Assembly: GCA_033032175.1 (NCBI GenBank)
Contig: CM065325.1
Location: 5,050,930-5,114,929, forward strand
Reading direction: 5' to 3'
Length of the DNA stretch: 64,000 bases
DNA from: Saturnia japonica
Taxonomy: Eukaryota > Arthropoda > Insecta > Lepidoptera > Saturniidae
The notes under the pieces were generated by a model. It had not been told where the DNA came from. It was given only the letters and a program-made list of their open reading frames with translations, and searched no databases. Of this stretch, positions 11,201 to 21,268 are shown piece after piece (within the stretch, counting starts at the first letter, position 1; each line of letters starts with the position of its first letter). The position numbers were made by a program, and so were the translations under genes.

Positions 11201-14044
11201 CATTCAGTCGCGGGCGGGCATGGTCGGGAAGCAGCGTGTCTACGATCCTCGCCAAGACCTCTGGTTGTAAGGATTCCGTTAGTGAGGGCGCCCGCCCCCG
11301 GAACTTTTCCTCGCCATCCGTTGTGGGCGGCTTCACAGATCCCCATCCAGGCTCCTGAGGAGCCCTTCCCACCCATCCTCTTTGGCATGGCCGATGACTA
11401 CCTGCAGAGACTTTTTACAGTCCCTGTAAGCACCATACAGCCGGGCTTCCTCTCCGGGTTGCCGGGTTCGCCAGGGGCGGCTGTTTTGAAGCAGCCGCTG
11501 CGCCACAGAGCAGGACGCCCGGAGATTGGATATCGCCGGGACCACCATTACACCGCCCGGGCACCTGTTTTGCGGACGATTACTACTCCGCGGCATTGAC
11601 GCATCGCAGACCTCCTTGAGGGCCGCAGACGCGTGTATGTACTTCGTCCCAGGAGCTGGCGACCGCCAGCTCTGGACTGTGGCCGCCTTTTTTGCGCCTG
11701 CTCATTTCCCGATCGAAGCGGCCAAAAACCCAATGGGGGCACGTCGTCTTCTAGGGAGGTGGAGAACTCAAATAGAGTTTTTCGGAAATTCGATAAGGTC
11801 TCCACCTCTTTCAGAACCCTACATTCTCGCACACAGCGTGCAGCGGCAGATGTAGTGGCAAACGAAACTTCTACTATGGATCCTCCGATCTGTAGTGTAG
11901 CAACACATGTGAACGATGTCCCTCTGTTGAGAAGGGATAGTCCTACCTTGACTGTCTGTTCACTCCGCAAGTGCCACCATGCCTGTTATTTGGCGTTACG
12001 ATCGCCACGGAGCCACCCAAGTCTCCTATCCAGTAAAGTTGGTCAGGGACATAATATGGCTCTGCAACGCCAATTTTCCACTCAGCCACTGACTGCATAA
12101 AGAAATCTTGTATAGTGGAGGAGTGGTTCTGGTTCGTCTGGAGGTAGTTGATATAGTTGTACTGCATTACTGGGCCATATGAACATTCCCTAATCCTAAG
12201 AGAATTCTAACTAACTACCATATACTCAAATGCACATTCCCCTCCTCCTGGAAGGAGTCCTCCTCATTCCTGGGAGGAAGGAGTGGACCATGCGTATGTG
12301 TATTTAATAATTGGAATGGTTTTTCTACACTAACTAGCGCATTAGTCTAACTAGGGCAAAAAAAGAAAAAAAAAAGGTCCCTTACAGATCCTATGTACCT
12401 GTGTGGTGTGCACTTGTGTGTGTTCATACGTGTGTAGCTAAGTGTTGCACGTATAGTGTCACTTGTATCGCGCGGGCGGCTGCCTGACCCAAGGGCTTCA
12501 CACCGAGGAACGGACCTAGGCTTGGGTTGCCGCTAGAGAGGGTGGACGTGACGGGTGTGCGGGAACGAAGTTGACCGCCCGTCCTCTGCGGAGAGAACGT
12601 GGGCGGTGGCACGCTCTGTTTGGAGAGGCGGTGGAGTAGAACGCGTTTGCTGTTTCGATTTGGTCGAGCGGGTCAGTGAATATATTACGCGGCCGGCGTT
12701 TACTCCGGCAGGCATTGGGGTCGGGAACATACGAAGCTGCCGCTTTGATTAAAGGATTCGCGTGATTCGACGTGGTGTCGAAATAAGAGCGAGAAAGGTT
12801 TTAGGCATAAGCATGTATCGAAGGAAGGTCCATATCTCTATGGAGATCTTCCATACGAACATACCAAGGGGCACCGGTAAGGCGGTGAAGAAACCTATTC
12901 TGGATGGTTTGTAAACGATCCCAATTATATCTTGGCATATGTGCGAACACAATGCAGCTATATGTCATAATCGGTCGGAGAGCTTGGGCTTTTCATCAAG
13001 TGGACATATATGAACCACACTCCAACCAATCTGGAGCTGCTTCAACTGGAAACGAAACATGTGCCACTCCCCCCTGTCTTGACAGTAGGAATCAACCTTA
13101 ATCAGGGTTGCCTCACATACAGTCTTGGCGCCTATTGTTACGACAACCTGCTACTCGACTCCTTTTCGATTATCCGAAACTCCACCTGGTTCACCGGTCA
13201 GGCTAGCACAGCAACATCGGCAAGCGCCGCAGTCAGCTGCATAGCCAGGTCAGATGCTTTCAGCTCGCCATCAAAGCCAAAAATTTATCTTATTATTCAT
13301 CCTGTGGCAGTAGGACAGAGCTTCAGATTGTTAAGTGACTACTGTGATAGTGCTAGTGTAAACGAGCTGGCATTGTCTACCTTTACACATTTTTACATAA
13401 CATTTTTACCTGTTTTGCAAAAGTGAACTTTATGACAAGTGAACTGACATTTGTATTGTAAAATATATAAAAGAAACAACTATTTGTTTCCGTTGTGTGA
13501 AATTTTATATTTAGCCTAACTATGAAGTAACTGCACATAAAAACAGGAGTCTCAACTTGACGGTAGCTAATCTTAAAGTTGATTCAAAACCTGAACTTTT
13601 CATTTATTCCTAAGTCTAAGCATTCATATTTGTTGACATTATCACATACCTGTTATATTCAATTACTAACAGGGAGGCACCAATAATAAAAATGACTGTT
13701 TCACCAAGTAGGTTAGCCCCAAGTTCTATAGCCATTTCTTGGCTCAAAACAGGTATATTCACAGGCTTTCCCAAATTTAAAATCCACATTTTAGCTTTGA
13801 CTTCACACCAGTTGTAAACTGTATAAGAATAAAAAGGGATGATTCTTGAATCACTGTCGACCGTTTAGGGGGTGTACCATAATTAATAATAATATTACTT
13901 ACACTGAGCAGGAGGCATACAAACATAAGTCCTGAAAAATGGGCTATTCTTAGCTCGTTCTTTACAAGCATTTGCTATCGGTTTACTTATTTGCTTAATT
14001 AATAAAACTGATAATTTAGCAATGGGAAACGCTCCGATGACCAT
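8291..14044 (-). CDS. OPA3: OPA3 homolog (optic atrophy 3 family)
   Basis: OPA3 is a small mitochondrial membrane protein linked in vertebrates to optic atrophy and mitochondrial morphology. Minus-strand exons are 13903-14044, 13650-13818, 8859-9001 and 8291-8610, totalling 257 codons with consistent phases and GT-AG introns. The start [20 protein letters not shown] and the block [12 protein letters not shown] are diagnostic. Exon 2 carries [11 protein letters not shown] and a hydrophobic segment ([17 protein letters not shown]), as in the family. Exon 3 is a charged, probable coiled coil ([18 protein letters not shown]). The last exon adds a Ser/Pro-rich tail of about 105 residues beyond the vertebrate length (about 180), with no recognised domain. 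Intron 3 (4.6 kb) contains three retroelements and a Helitron. No promoter motif was identified. Confidence 0.93.
9580..9954 (-). mobile_element. Helitron-like repeat, family B
   Basis: In reverse it begins TCTATACAAATAAATTAAAA at 9954 and ends ...GGGCACAGCTAG at 9580, between A and T as expected for Helitron insertion. It shares TTTCACTGGTAGATAGCTGA and ATGCATATGAAAGT segments with the copies at 18958, 29725 and 59716. It is non-coding and lies in OPA3 intron 3. Confidence 0.75.
10225..12167 (-). pseudogene. R1-clade LINE, degenerate endonuclease-reverse transcriptase
   Basis: Minus-strand pieces in several frames follow R1-clade ORF2 order. The endonuclease end ([48 protein letters not shown]) lies at 12140-11780. 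The linker ([39 protein letters not shown]) lies at about 11470-11220. Reverse transcriptase remnants follow, including [13 protein letters not shown] at about 10840-10875, where the family has a YADD box. After that come [20 protein letters not shown] residues and a 3' region at 10225-10450 resembling 32820-33000. Frameshifts, stops and the altered catalytic box show it is dead. It lies in OPA3 intron 3 on the same strand as OPA3. Confidence 0.8.
12180..12870 (-). pseudogene. Jockey-type LINE 3' fragment, copy 1
   Basis: This matches the LINE at 15878-16870 almost base for base. Shared pieces include AGGTCCCTTACAGA(A/T)CCTATGT, CCCAAGGGCTTCACACCG, CGTCCTCTGCGGAGAGAACG and ATCGAAGGAAGGTCCATATC. 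Minus-strand reading gives the end of ORF2 and the 3' UTR, without the terminal poly(A) tail. It abuts the R1 relic on its left. Confidence 0.8.
13440..13600 (+). repeat. dispersed repeat also present at 40100-40205
   Basis: Both copies share the order TTTCCGTTGTGTGAAA / TTTTCGCTGTGTGAAA, TTTAGCCTAA, then GGAGTCT(C/G)AACTTGACGGTAGC-like sequence. No coding sequence is visible. The plus-strand frame at 13010-13426 that ends beside it has no recognisable domain. Confidence 0.5.
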
Positions 14045-14982
14045 TTTTAATATTATTTACTCTAAACGTTCAATGCAAAATTGCAAATAAATACATACAA
14101 TCGAAATCACAAATCACACTGTTCACACATGACATGACACTAGGGATGTGAAAAAACAACCCGATAATAAGAAATTATTTTAAAATGAAAATGGATTATG
14201 TATTATTTGATTTATAAATAAAAAAATTGATTATTGAAAAATAGATAATTTTTTACTGCCTTTAACGTAATTTTTTTTTGACGTGACAACGTCTTATAAT
14301 TCGATGGTGCCGGTTGCACGCACGAAAAAAAATGACTCATGCGGCGTTACATAGCTCTGAGGCGTTCCATTTAAGGCTAGCAAACAAATAAAATAAAAAA
14401 ATTCTTTTGAAAAATGATACCATTCCATTAGTATTTTCTTATGACGTTCTCACGTTCAACTATCGTCAGTAAACCGACTTTACAGACAACCGATTTTTTG
14501 ACAGTGGGTAAACAAACACCTTTTCTTCTTACTAACTTGCCAAATTACACAATAAAGGGTCAAAAACTTAATGAATTAAAAATAAAAACCCACAACATGT
14601 TACTTCAAGATCCCGCCAAATACTTATGAATTAAAATAATGAGTTGTTACCAGACTGCGAAAGAGGATGGTTAGTTTTTCGAGCGTATATATGTAAGCAT
14701 GTATGCCCATTTCTTTGGTACGCTCTTTAGCCCAGAGATAAATAACTTAGCCTACACTGCTTGATGGATTTTAGCATACGAGGTGTCATTTGATTCGTCG
14801 TAATTACGAGAGTGACCATAGGCTTTATCGACGTCTAGGAATCAAATGAAAAGCAAAAATTGAAAAAAAGATCTTTGTCGTGATTTTTTTTGTTGCAGTC
14901 GGGGTTTTTGTTTCCTTTTTAATAATTTAGCTAATTATTTAATATGTATTGTATTTTATGTTCAAAAGGATAATAATACAAG
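14045..14982. other. OPA3 upstream region
   Basis: This is AT-rich sequence with no coding exon recognised. The piece at 14141-14290 (CTAGGGATGTGAAAAAA followed by alternating AT-rich sequence) resembles the AT-rich block at 3225-3315 in inverse orientation and may be a small AT-rich repeat family. Confidence 0.5.
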
Positions 14983-15207
14983 TGTGGCGCCTCATTCGCC
15001 ACTATTTTTGTACTGGCTGTTTCTAATCGTTAATATTAAAAATACTTAGGTGATGACATATCAGATGGACATATAAAAATTCAGACTGTTGGTTTCACGT
15101 CACGTAATGTACTAAAACCTGTATTATTTTATTACAAAGTAAATGTGCTATAGCCCTACTGACTAGCATTATTATTGAACCCGCCAAACTGGTGACCCCG
15201 ACGTGAT
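14983..15207 (+). mobile_element. probable LTR plus tRNA-Trp primer-binding site
   Basis: TGGTGACCCCGACGTGAT at 15190-15207 is the exact complement of the last 18 bases of animal tRNA-Trp with CCA, as I recall that tRNA. This is where an LTR retrotransposon primes reverse transcription. The preceding 207 bp start with TGTGGCG at 14983 and would be the LTR. The first 21 bases of this LTR reappear directly after the primer site at 15207-15227. No gag, pol or second LTR follows, so this is a fragment. Confidence 0.6.
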
Positions 15208-15780
15208 GTGGCGCCTCATTCGCCACTCAAGTAATGGAAGGCACCTTCCCCTACTACGAAAATATTTACGCAGTGTAAACTTATACCTATTACTAAGAAA
15301 TAATTATAATACTTTTATAAGTATAACGAATATTCCTATACAGAAAACAAAATTCCTATATTCCAATAATATGACTAAAAAACTTATTAACATTACTTAT
15401 TTATTTATATCTATAGCTTACTTATTTATATACTTATACTTATTTATAATTATCATTTTTCCATTATATATTTATCGTTCATGTCGTAGAATAAGCTCAA
15501 GACCCGTGAAGGTCAAAATATTAAGTCATATTTTTTGAAGTGAAATTATAAAGCAAGTAAATATTTGTTCTGAACTAGTGATATACTGAATATTAAGTGT
15601 GCGAGACCAAGCGATTATTCTGGTCAGACGATGAAACAGTTATTTTCGTGATTTCCGCACTTTGCGATTGCTGGATAGCCGAGTAAAATACGTGGATTCA
15701 CTTTTAATTTACTATTAGATTCTACAATATTCACTTTTATAACTATGTACTTCTTAATTTTTCCCTGACTTCTTGAGAAT
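15208..15780. other. no gene seen
   Basis: The sequence is AT-rich. It may include the leader of the LTR element just upstream. The plus-strand frame at 15203-15538 is low-complexity and resembles nothing known to me. Confidence 0.5.
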
Positions 15781-15790
15781 GACTTGATAC

Positions 15791-15867
15791 CTTTTTTTTA
15801 GAACTGACTAACTGTTAGCCTTAGGGGGCCTGGAGCCCCTGACGGCTTTTACAGCTTCACCGGACTT
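15791..15867 (-). mobile_element. very short poly(A) retroposon copy 2
   Basis: This 77-bp insertion has poly(T) on the left and CTTCACCGGACTT on the right. The flanks GACTTGATAC (15781-15790) and GACCTGGTAC (15868-15877) agree at 8 of 10 bases and look like an aged target duplication. It inserted directly beside the 3' end of the longer LINE. Confidence 0.65.
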
Positions 15868-15877
15868 GACCTGGTAC

Positions 15878-16870
15878 TTTTTTTTTTTAGAACTGACTAC
15901 ACTGTTAGCCTTAGGGACCCTATCCAAAAACAGAGCTGCTGCGGCTTTTACAACTTCACCGAACTTGGGGGCGAGCGTTTAGGGCACTCAGCCGCGAAAG
16001 TTTTGGGCGAATCGCACGAGGGTGCCAGAAGGGCTGAACTTCGGCTCGGACGGTCGTCACGCATGCGAATAGGTCGCGATCTAACTAATACCCTGCTCCT
16101 ACAAATTCGAGCTAACTAATATATACTCATATGCACGTTCCCCTCCGCCTGGGAGGAAGGAGGGAGCCATGCGTATGTGTATTTAATAATTGGAATGGTT
16201 TTTCTACACTAACTAGCGCATTAGTCCAACTAGCACAAAAAAAGAAAAAAAAAGGTCCCTTACAGAACCTATGTAGGTACATTACACAGGTGTGTGGCGT
16301 GCACGTTTGTGTGTTCATACGTGTGTAATGTTGTGTGTGGGTAGCTAAGTGTTGCACGTGTCACTTGTATCGCGCGAGCGGCTGCCTGACCCAAGGGCTT
16401 CACACCGTCGAACGGACCTAGGCTTGGGTTGCCGCTAGAGAGGGTGGACGTGGCGGGTGTGCGGGAGCGAAGTTGACCACCCGTCCTCTGCGGAGAGAAC
16501 GGTGGTTACGCGGGCGTGGGTGGTGGCACGCTCTGTTTGGAGAGGCGGTGGAATAAAACGCGTTTGCTGTTTCGAATTGGTCGAGCGGGTCAGTAAAGAT
16601 GTTACGTGGCCGGCGTTTACTCCGGCAGGCATTGGGGTCCGGAACATAGGAAGCTGCCGCTTTGATTAACGGATTCGCGTGGTTCGACGCGGTGTCGAAA
16701 TAAGAGCGAGAAAGGTGTTTGGCATAAGCATGTATCGAAGGAAGGTCCATATCTCTATGGAGATCTTCCATACGAACATAATTCACCTGGTACCGCGGAG
16801 CGTGCCCTTTTATGGGGCTCGACAGGACGGCGAAGCGGGCCCTGTAGGAGGGGTGGCAGTGCAGTGCGTG
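15878..16870 (-). pseudogene. Jockey-type LINE 3' part, best copy
   Basis: On the minus strand the frame from 16786 to 16418 encodes the C-terminus of a Jockey-clade ORF2. It shows [36 protein letters not shown] and [14 protein letters not shown] stop at 16418-16420 is followed by a 3' UTR of about 0.5 kb and a poly(A) run at 15878-15890. The 5' end is truncated, losing endonuclease and most of the reverse transcriptase. Related copies lie at 12180, 41475, 44225, 45140 and 58050. Confidence 0.8.
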
Positions 16871-17039
16871 TACGAAGTCCCCTCCACGGCGAAATGTTAT
16901 TCTTATTACCTAGCTTATTTCTATCATATTTCGCTATACAAAACTATATTTATATGTTAATACTAAAGGGTATCCTAATGATTAAATGTTAACTTAAAAA
17001 CAATACATATAAAGGCTATCAACACGACAAAAACTGAAC

Positions 17040-17660
17040 ATATAGTGCGTCTCTGTCGCACTCGTGACGCGATCTCGGTCTTGTGGCAGGCCGCACCCCC
17101 TGCGGCGTTCGTACTTTTTTTTCTGTTATCCTGCACATTTCTCCCGCCGTACGTCGTCCGTTTCCGGCGACGTACCCTCCATCGGAGCAGGGTTCCTGGC
17201 TTCTAATAAAAAGATCTTCTTTGCGGGACGTCACAGGATACTGTTCTTGGTCGCAACGTGCACTGTCGTTACTGTTCCATCGGGCCCGGGGTAGGTGGCG
17301 CAGATGCGTCCTCATACCCATACGTTTCGAGGCAGGTTTCCGTAGACGATGAGTACTACGTTTTCCATCTTAAGCTCTGGCCTTCGTCCTCGTGGTTCAA
17401 GTCGGTTGCGGAGCTCGGGGAGATACTCTTTGATCCAGAGTGCCCAGAATACGTCCGCGTGCGTGTCATAGAGATATTTGAGATTTGTGACGGCCTCCTT
17501 GGGTATTCGCTGCTCCACTAATTGTAGGTTATTGACCGTGCGAGCTTGAATAGTTTCTTCGCGGTTGCTTGTGCCACGTGCGGTGAAACTAACTTTGCTT
17601 GATTTCATATCCGTCCCGGAGCCGCTGTTGTAGGTCAAAATATGTAGTGGTTCGCCCGGT
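17040..17660 (-). pseudogene. BEL/Pao retrotransposon pol C-terminus
   Basis: Minus-strand frames contain FWALWIKEYLPELRNRLEPR, then VVLIVYGNLPRNVWV and, after a frame change, GPDGTVTTVHVATKNS. This is the order at the end of BEL/Pao integrases (W.REYLPEL, VLIVD.NLPRNVWPKG, G.DG.VR...VRT). The integrase core and LTRs are not seen. It is a short, frameshifted relic. Confidence 0.75.
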
Positions 17661-18386
17661 CCGGTGACTCCGATTTCGCCTAATAGGGGAAGTATTTTAA
17701 TATGCGTTTTATTTCAGGTAAAACGCGTCTATTTACAACATTTGTCTAAATACTTCTAAATCAAAATTTTCACAGTGGCTCAGCAAAATGGTAAGCGAGT
17801 CAAAAGAGCCAGAGAAATAAATGAGTCAGATGTACGGCGCGGCGGCGCGGCGTATCGGCGCGGCTCGGTACTATACCGTAGCCGACTCGTAGCGCTTGAA
17901 GTGTGCTGTGCGACAACACATTTAGAATAAGTATGGTTAAAACATCCGGCGCAATAAACCACAGTAAATTTAGTTGGCGCAACCAGAGATAAAGGCGCAA
18001 CTGCTCGTGATAGAGCAGTGTTACTAGAGGTGTAACTAATATATTCGTATTAGGTACAAGGATTATAATACGAGCCACGGACTAATATATTATGACCCAC
18101 GAATACAGAATAATAGGTTACCAAATATTAGTCTAATAATAGGCACGCGATTCACGATCCGCACGGCGAGTCACTGCAAGTACCTCTCTCTTTGTCTGTT
18201 ATAGTGGGGCGCATCTTGCGAGTAAGCGAGATAACTACATGATTTGAAACTTCGTATAGAAACGACCGCTGGCTGCTGGCTGATCGTATGTGCAGCTAGG
18301 TATGTATAGTAAAAACATCATTATACACGTCGGGCTTCGTATGAAAACTGCAGCGTTGGTAACACAGTAAGCAAGCAATCATAACA

Positions 18387-18755
18387 GAATCACTATATTA
18401 GTCACCTTTTTTAACAATTATCAGCGTATTATCTAATACGGATATTAGTTAGGTTCACAGATTAGTTTGTAATATTTGTATTAGGAATGTATTGGTATTT
18501 CATATTATTGAATCACTATATTAGGCACCGTTTTTAACGAATATCAGCGTATTATTTAATACGGATATTAGTTAGGTTCACAGATTAGTTTGTAATATTT
18601 TTATTAGGAATCTATTGGTATTTCGTATTAAAGAATCACTATATTAGGCACCGTTTTTAACGAATATCAGTGTATTGGCAAATACGGATATTAATTACAT
18701 TCATAGATTAGTTTGTAATTTTTGTATTAGGTATCTATTGGTATTTCGTATTATA
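18387..18755 (+). repeat. 123-bp tandem array, three copies
   Basis: Units begin with GAATCACTATATTA(G)GCACC at 18387, 18510 and 18633 and keep exactly 123-bp spacing. They share TACGGATATTAGTTAGGTTC and CTATTGGTATTTCGTATTA. The array is internal to the hAT-like element. Confidence 0.92.
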
Positions 18756-18957
18756 TTAGTGATTTGTTCAGTTCCTTGAAAAACTAGCTGCGATTGCATA
18801 CATGTTATCGTATCTATATATTTTGGAGAATTTGAAATGTAAATATTTATTATTTTATGTTTAGAATCAACTAAAAAATCAATCGATTGGCGTTTATAAT
18901 GGGCGTAAAAAAAAATGTATAATTGTAGTACATGACATATTGATATTTTTTTTTACA

Positions 18958-19481
18958 TAATATATCTTAATATAACAAAGATTTCGACGTTAACGTCTGT
19001 TTGTAATGTCAAAATAACAGTTTTTTTTTTTACTAAATGCATATGAAAGTATGTACGATACCTATAATAAAAACCCCATTTTTAAAATTCTTGTCTGTCT
19101 GTCTGTTTGTTCCGGTTTGGACCGATTTCGACAGGACTTTCACTGGTAGATAGCTGATTTTAAAGAAGTAACTTAGGCTACCTTTATTTTAGAAAAAGAT
19201 TTAGGCTGCCGCATTAATAAAAAAAAACAACTGGTCACGCACGTATCAATTTGGGCGCTTAAAATGGCTTACACTTAGAAAACTATAGAGATACAGCAAA
19301 TTAACGTACTAAATAATTGTAGAGATTAAAACACCTACAAAAAAGTCAGGGAGAGTATACGTCTATCTTCTAAGGTGCATCCACAATAAGCATTATTGTC
19401 TTTACAATAGCCGGGAGCGGGGGAGCAAGATTCGCGCGGGCATTCTGTAGTCCACATGAGTGAAGCCGCGGGTACAGCTAG
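18958..19481 (+). mobile_element. Helitron-like repeat, family B (nested)
   Basis: The right end ...GGTACAGCTAG at 19481 is followed by T. The body matches the copies at 29725-30234 and 59716-60229, including CTGTTTGTAATGTCAAAATA, CGACAGGACTTTCACTGGTA and TTCGCGCGGGCATTCTGTAG. The left end is approximate. Confidence 0.75.
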
Positions 19482-19793
19482 TTTATTAATACGAAAGAAA
19501 ATTTAACCACTTTTTCATTTATGTTATATAATAAGCATACGGATAATAATAATAAATATTTACAACAGTCTTTTATTTCATACACACATTCTATAAGTAT
19601 AGAGAATACTGAGAATAGATTCGCTTAATATCAGTATTAGATTCTAGTAGGTAGCGAATGACGAATATTGAATCGGTGACTAATATTTGACTAATACAAA
19701 ATAATAGGTACGGGAACCTAATACGAGTTTACTAATATATTTCAAATTAGTAATACCAAAATATCAGCCTAATAAAACACCTCTAAGTGTTAC

Positions 19794-21268
19794 CTCATGG
19801 GTATATGGTGCTACCCATGTCTACATCCATTGTTTTGACAATATATTTATGGGTGAGAAATAACAGATGTTACGTTTATTTGAAGCAGGGTTGTCAATTT
19901 GTAGAGAATTCTCAAAATTGGCGGGAACTTTATGGGGATTAGCGATATGTGGAGAATAACAGAGATTTTAACGATTTAACATTTTGAAGTTATACTTCTT
20001 TTGGCGTGCTTTATAGATATCGCAATTGTGAGGGGTTTTTAGAATTTTGTGGATGGTTAAAATACAGATCCAATTATGTTGGTGGGTTACAATTTTTGGA
20101 GTTATTATTATTATGTTAAGCCAAAGAACTACAACTTTTTACGTGTGTACATAAGTTTTTTAAGCTATCGATGTATAGAATGTTGATAGTTTGATACTTA
20201 AAACCTCACGATAAACCAAAAACACTTTTTTTAAATATCCCGTATCCCTAATTTATATTGTGTAGGCGAAAGTTACTACGGCCTAAAAATTGACCAAGTA
20301 TAAAAACAGCGAAGTGCCCAAATCTAAAAATCCCCATTTGCATGATGATTGCGTTCCATTTGGAAATGCATCCGTAAAAAAATTCATTGATGGCTCATAG
20401 TAGCGATGATAGCTCAGTGGCGATGATGGACACTGCATTGATCGATAAAATAAAACTTTTTAATTGAATAGTATATAGTTTATGTCATATACCTAAAAAG
20501 CCATGTAATACGATAGAAGAATTTATTTTAAGTCATGAATTCTCAGTATGCACTATACATTCACTATTATTAATCACGTATTTATTAAATATTTATTGGG
20601 ATTTTAAATAAATAGAGACACAGAAGCCATTTAAATAGATAAAATAATTTAATTTAGATTGTAAAAAACCTGATATCCAAGATACATGATCTCTTAGTTT
20701 GGGTATTAGGGCATGCTTCATTTGTATTTTCGTTCTTTCATAACAAATAAAAATTTATTATTATTATTATTTCTTCTATATATTTTATTATGAAATAGAC
20801 ATCGTCAAGACATTGACGTTCTTACATTACCTACCAAAAAGATCTTCTTCTTATAAATGTCCAACAATATTGAGGACATGCACTATTGCCTTGTTTGGCT
20901 AATTTCAATGGTTTTTTATTTGTGTAGCTTCACTTAATTACACCTCTGTACATCTGTCCATAACCTTCTATACATGTTGGAATTAACTTAAAAAGAAGAT
21001 AAGAACCTTCATAAAGTAATGAAAACAAAAATGCTCGAGGAAGGTGGTTCCCAAATACCTTCTAAGTATCCACATTTTTTTTTGTCACTAACAATTAGCA
21101 CTTTTATGCTAGTCTATGTGGTGAATCAGGGCTTTGATCTACCCAAATTTGGGGAATTTTCACATTGGACATTGACATTTGACATTGCTAATTGAATGTT
21201 TGACTTTGAAAGTTTGAATTTACAATAAATAATAACTGTAGATTGTACGATTTTAATTTATTTCAGCG
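19794..21268. other. intergenic region upstream of GXYLT
   Basis: This is AT-rich with no recognised exon. TTTATTTCAG ends 3 bases before the GXYLT ATG, so a non-coding first exon probably lies somewhere here. It could not be placed. Confidence 0.5.

Larger units (their letters stand above)
18025..19785. mobile_element. non-autonomous hAT-like element, 1.76 kb
   Basis: The outer bases TAGAGGTGT and their inverse ACACCTCTA are immediately flanked by the identical 8-bp duplication AGTGTTAC at 18017-18024 and 19786-19793. An 8-bp duplication with (C/T)AGNG-type ends is the hAT signature. The interior is non-coding and holds many ATTAGT/ACTAAT motifs, a 3 x 123-bp array (18387-18755) and a nested Helitron-like element (about 18958-19481). 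A truncated relative lies at 3330-3525. Confidence 0.85.

Noticed and set aside
11526..12100. Plus-strand frames of 109 and 155 codons at 11.5-12.1 kb
   Set aside because: They are antisense to the R1-clade endonuclease and linker, which match the family on the minus strand.
13010..13426. 138-codon plus-strand open frame in OPA3 intron 3
   Set aside because: No known domain, ordinary composition, and its 3' end overlaps a dispersed repeat; most likely a chance frame.
16131..16960. Plus-strand frames at 16.1-17.0 kb
   Set aside because: Antisense of the Jockey LINE ORF2 C-terminus and 3' UTR.
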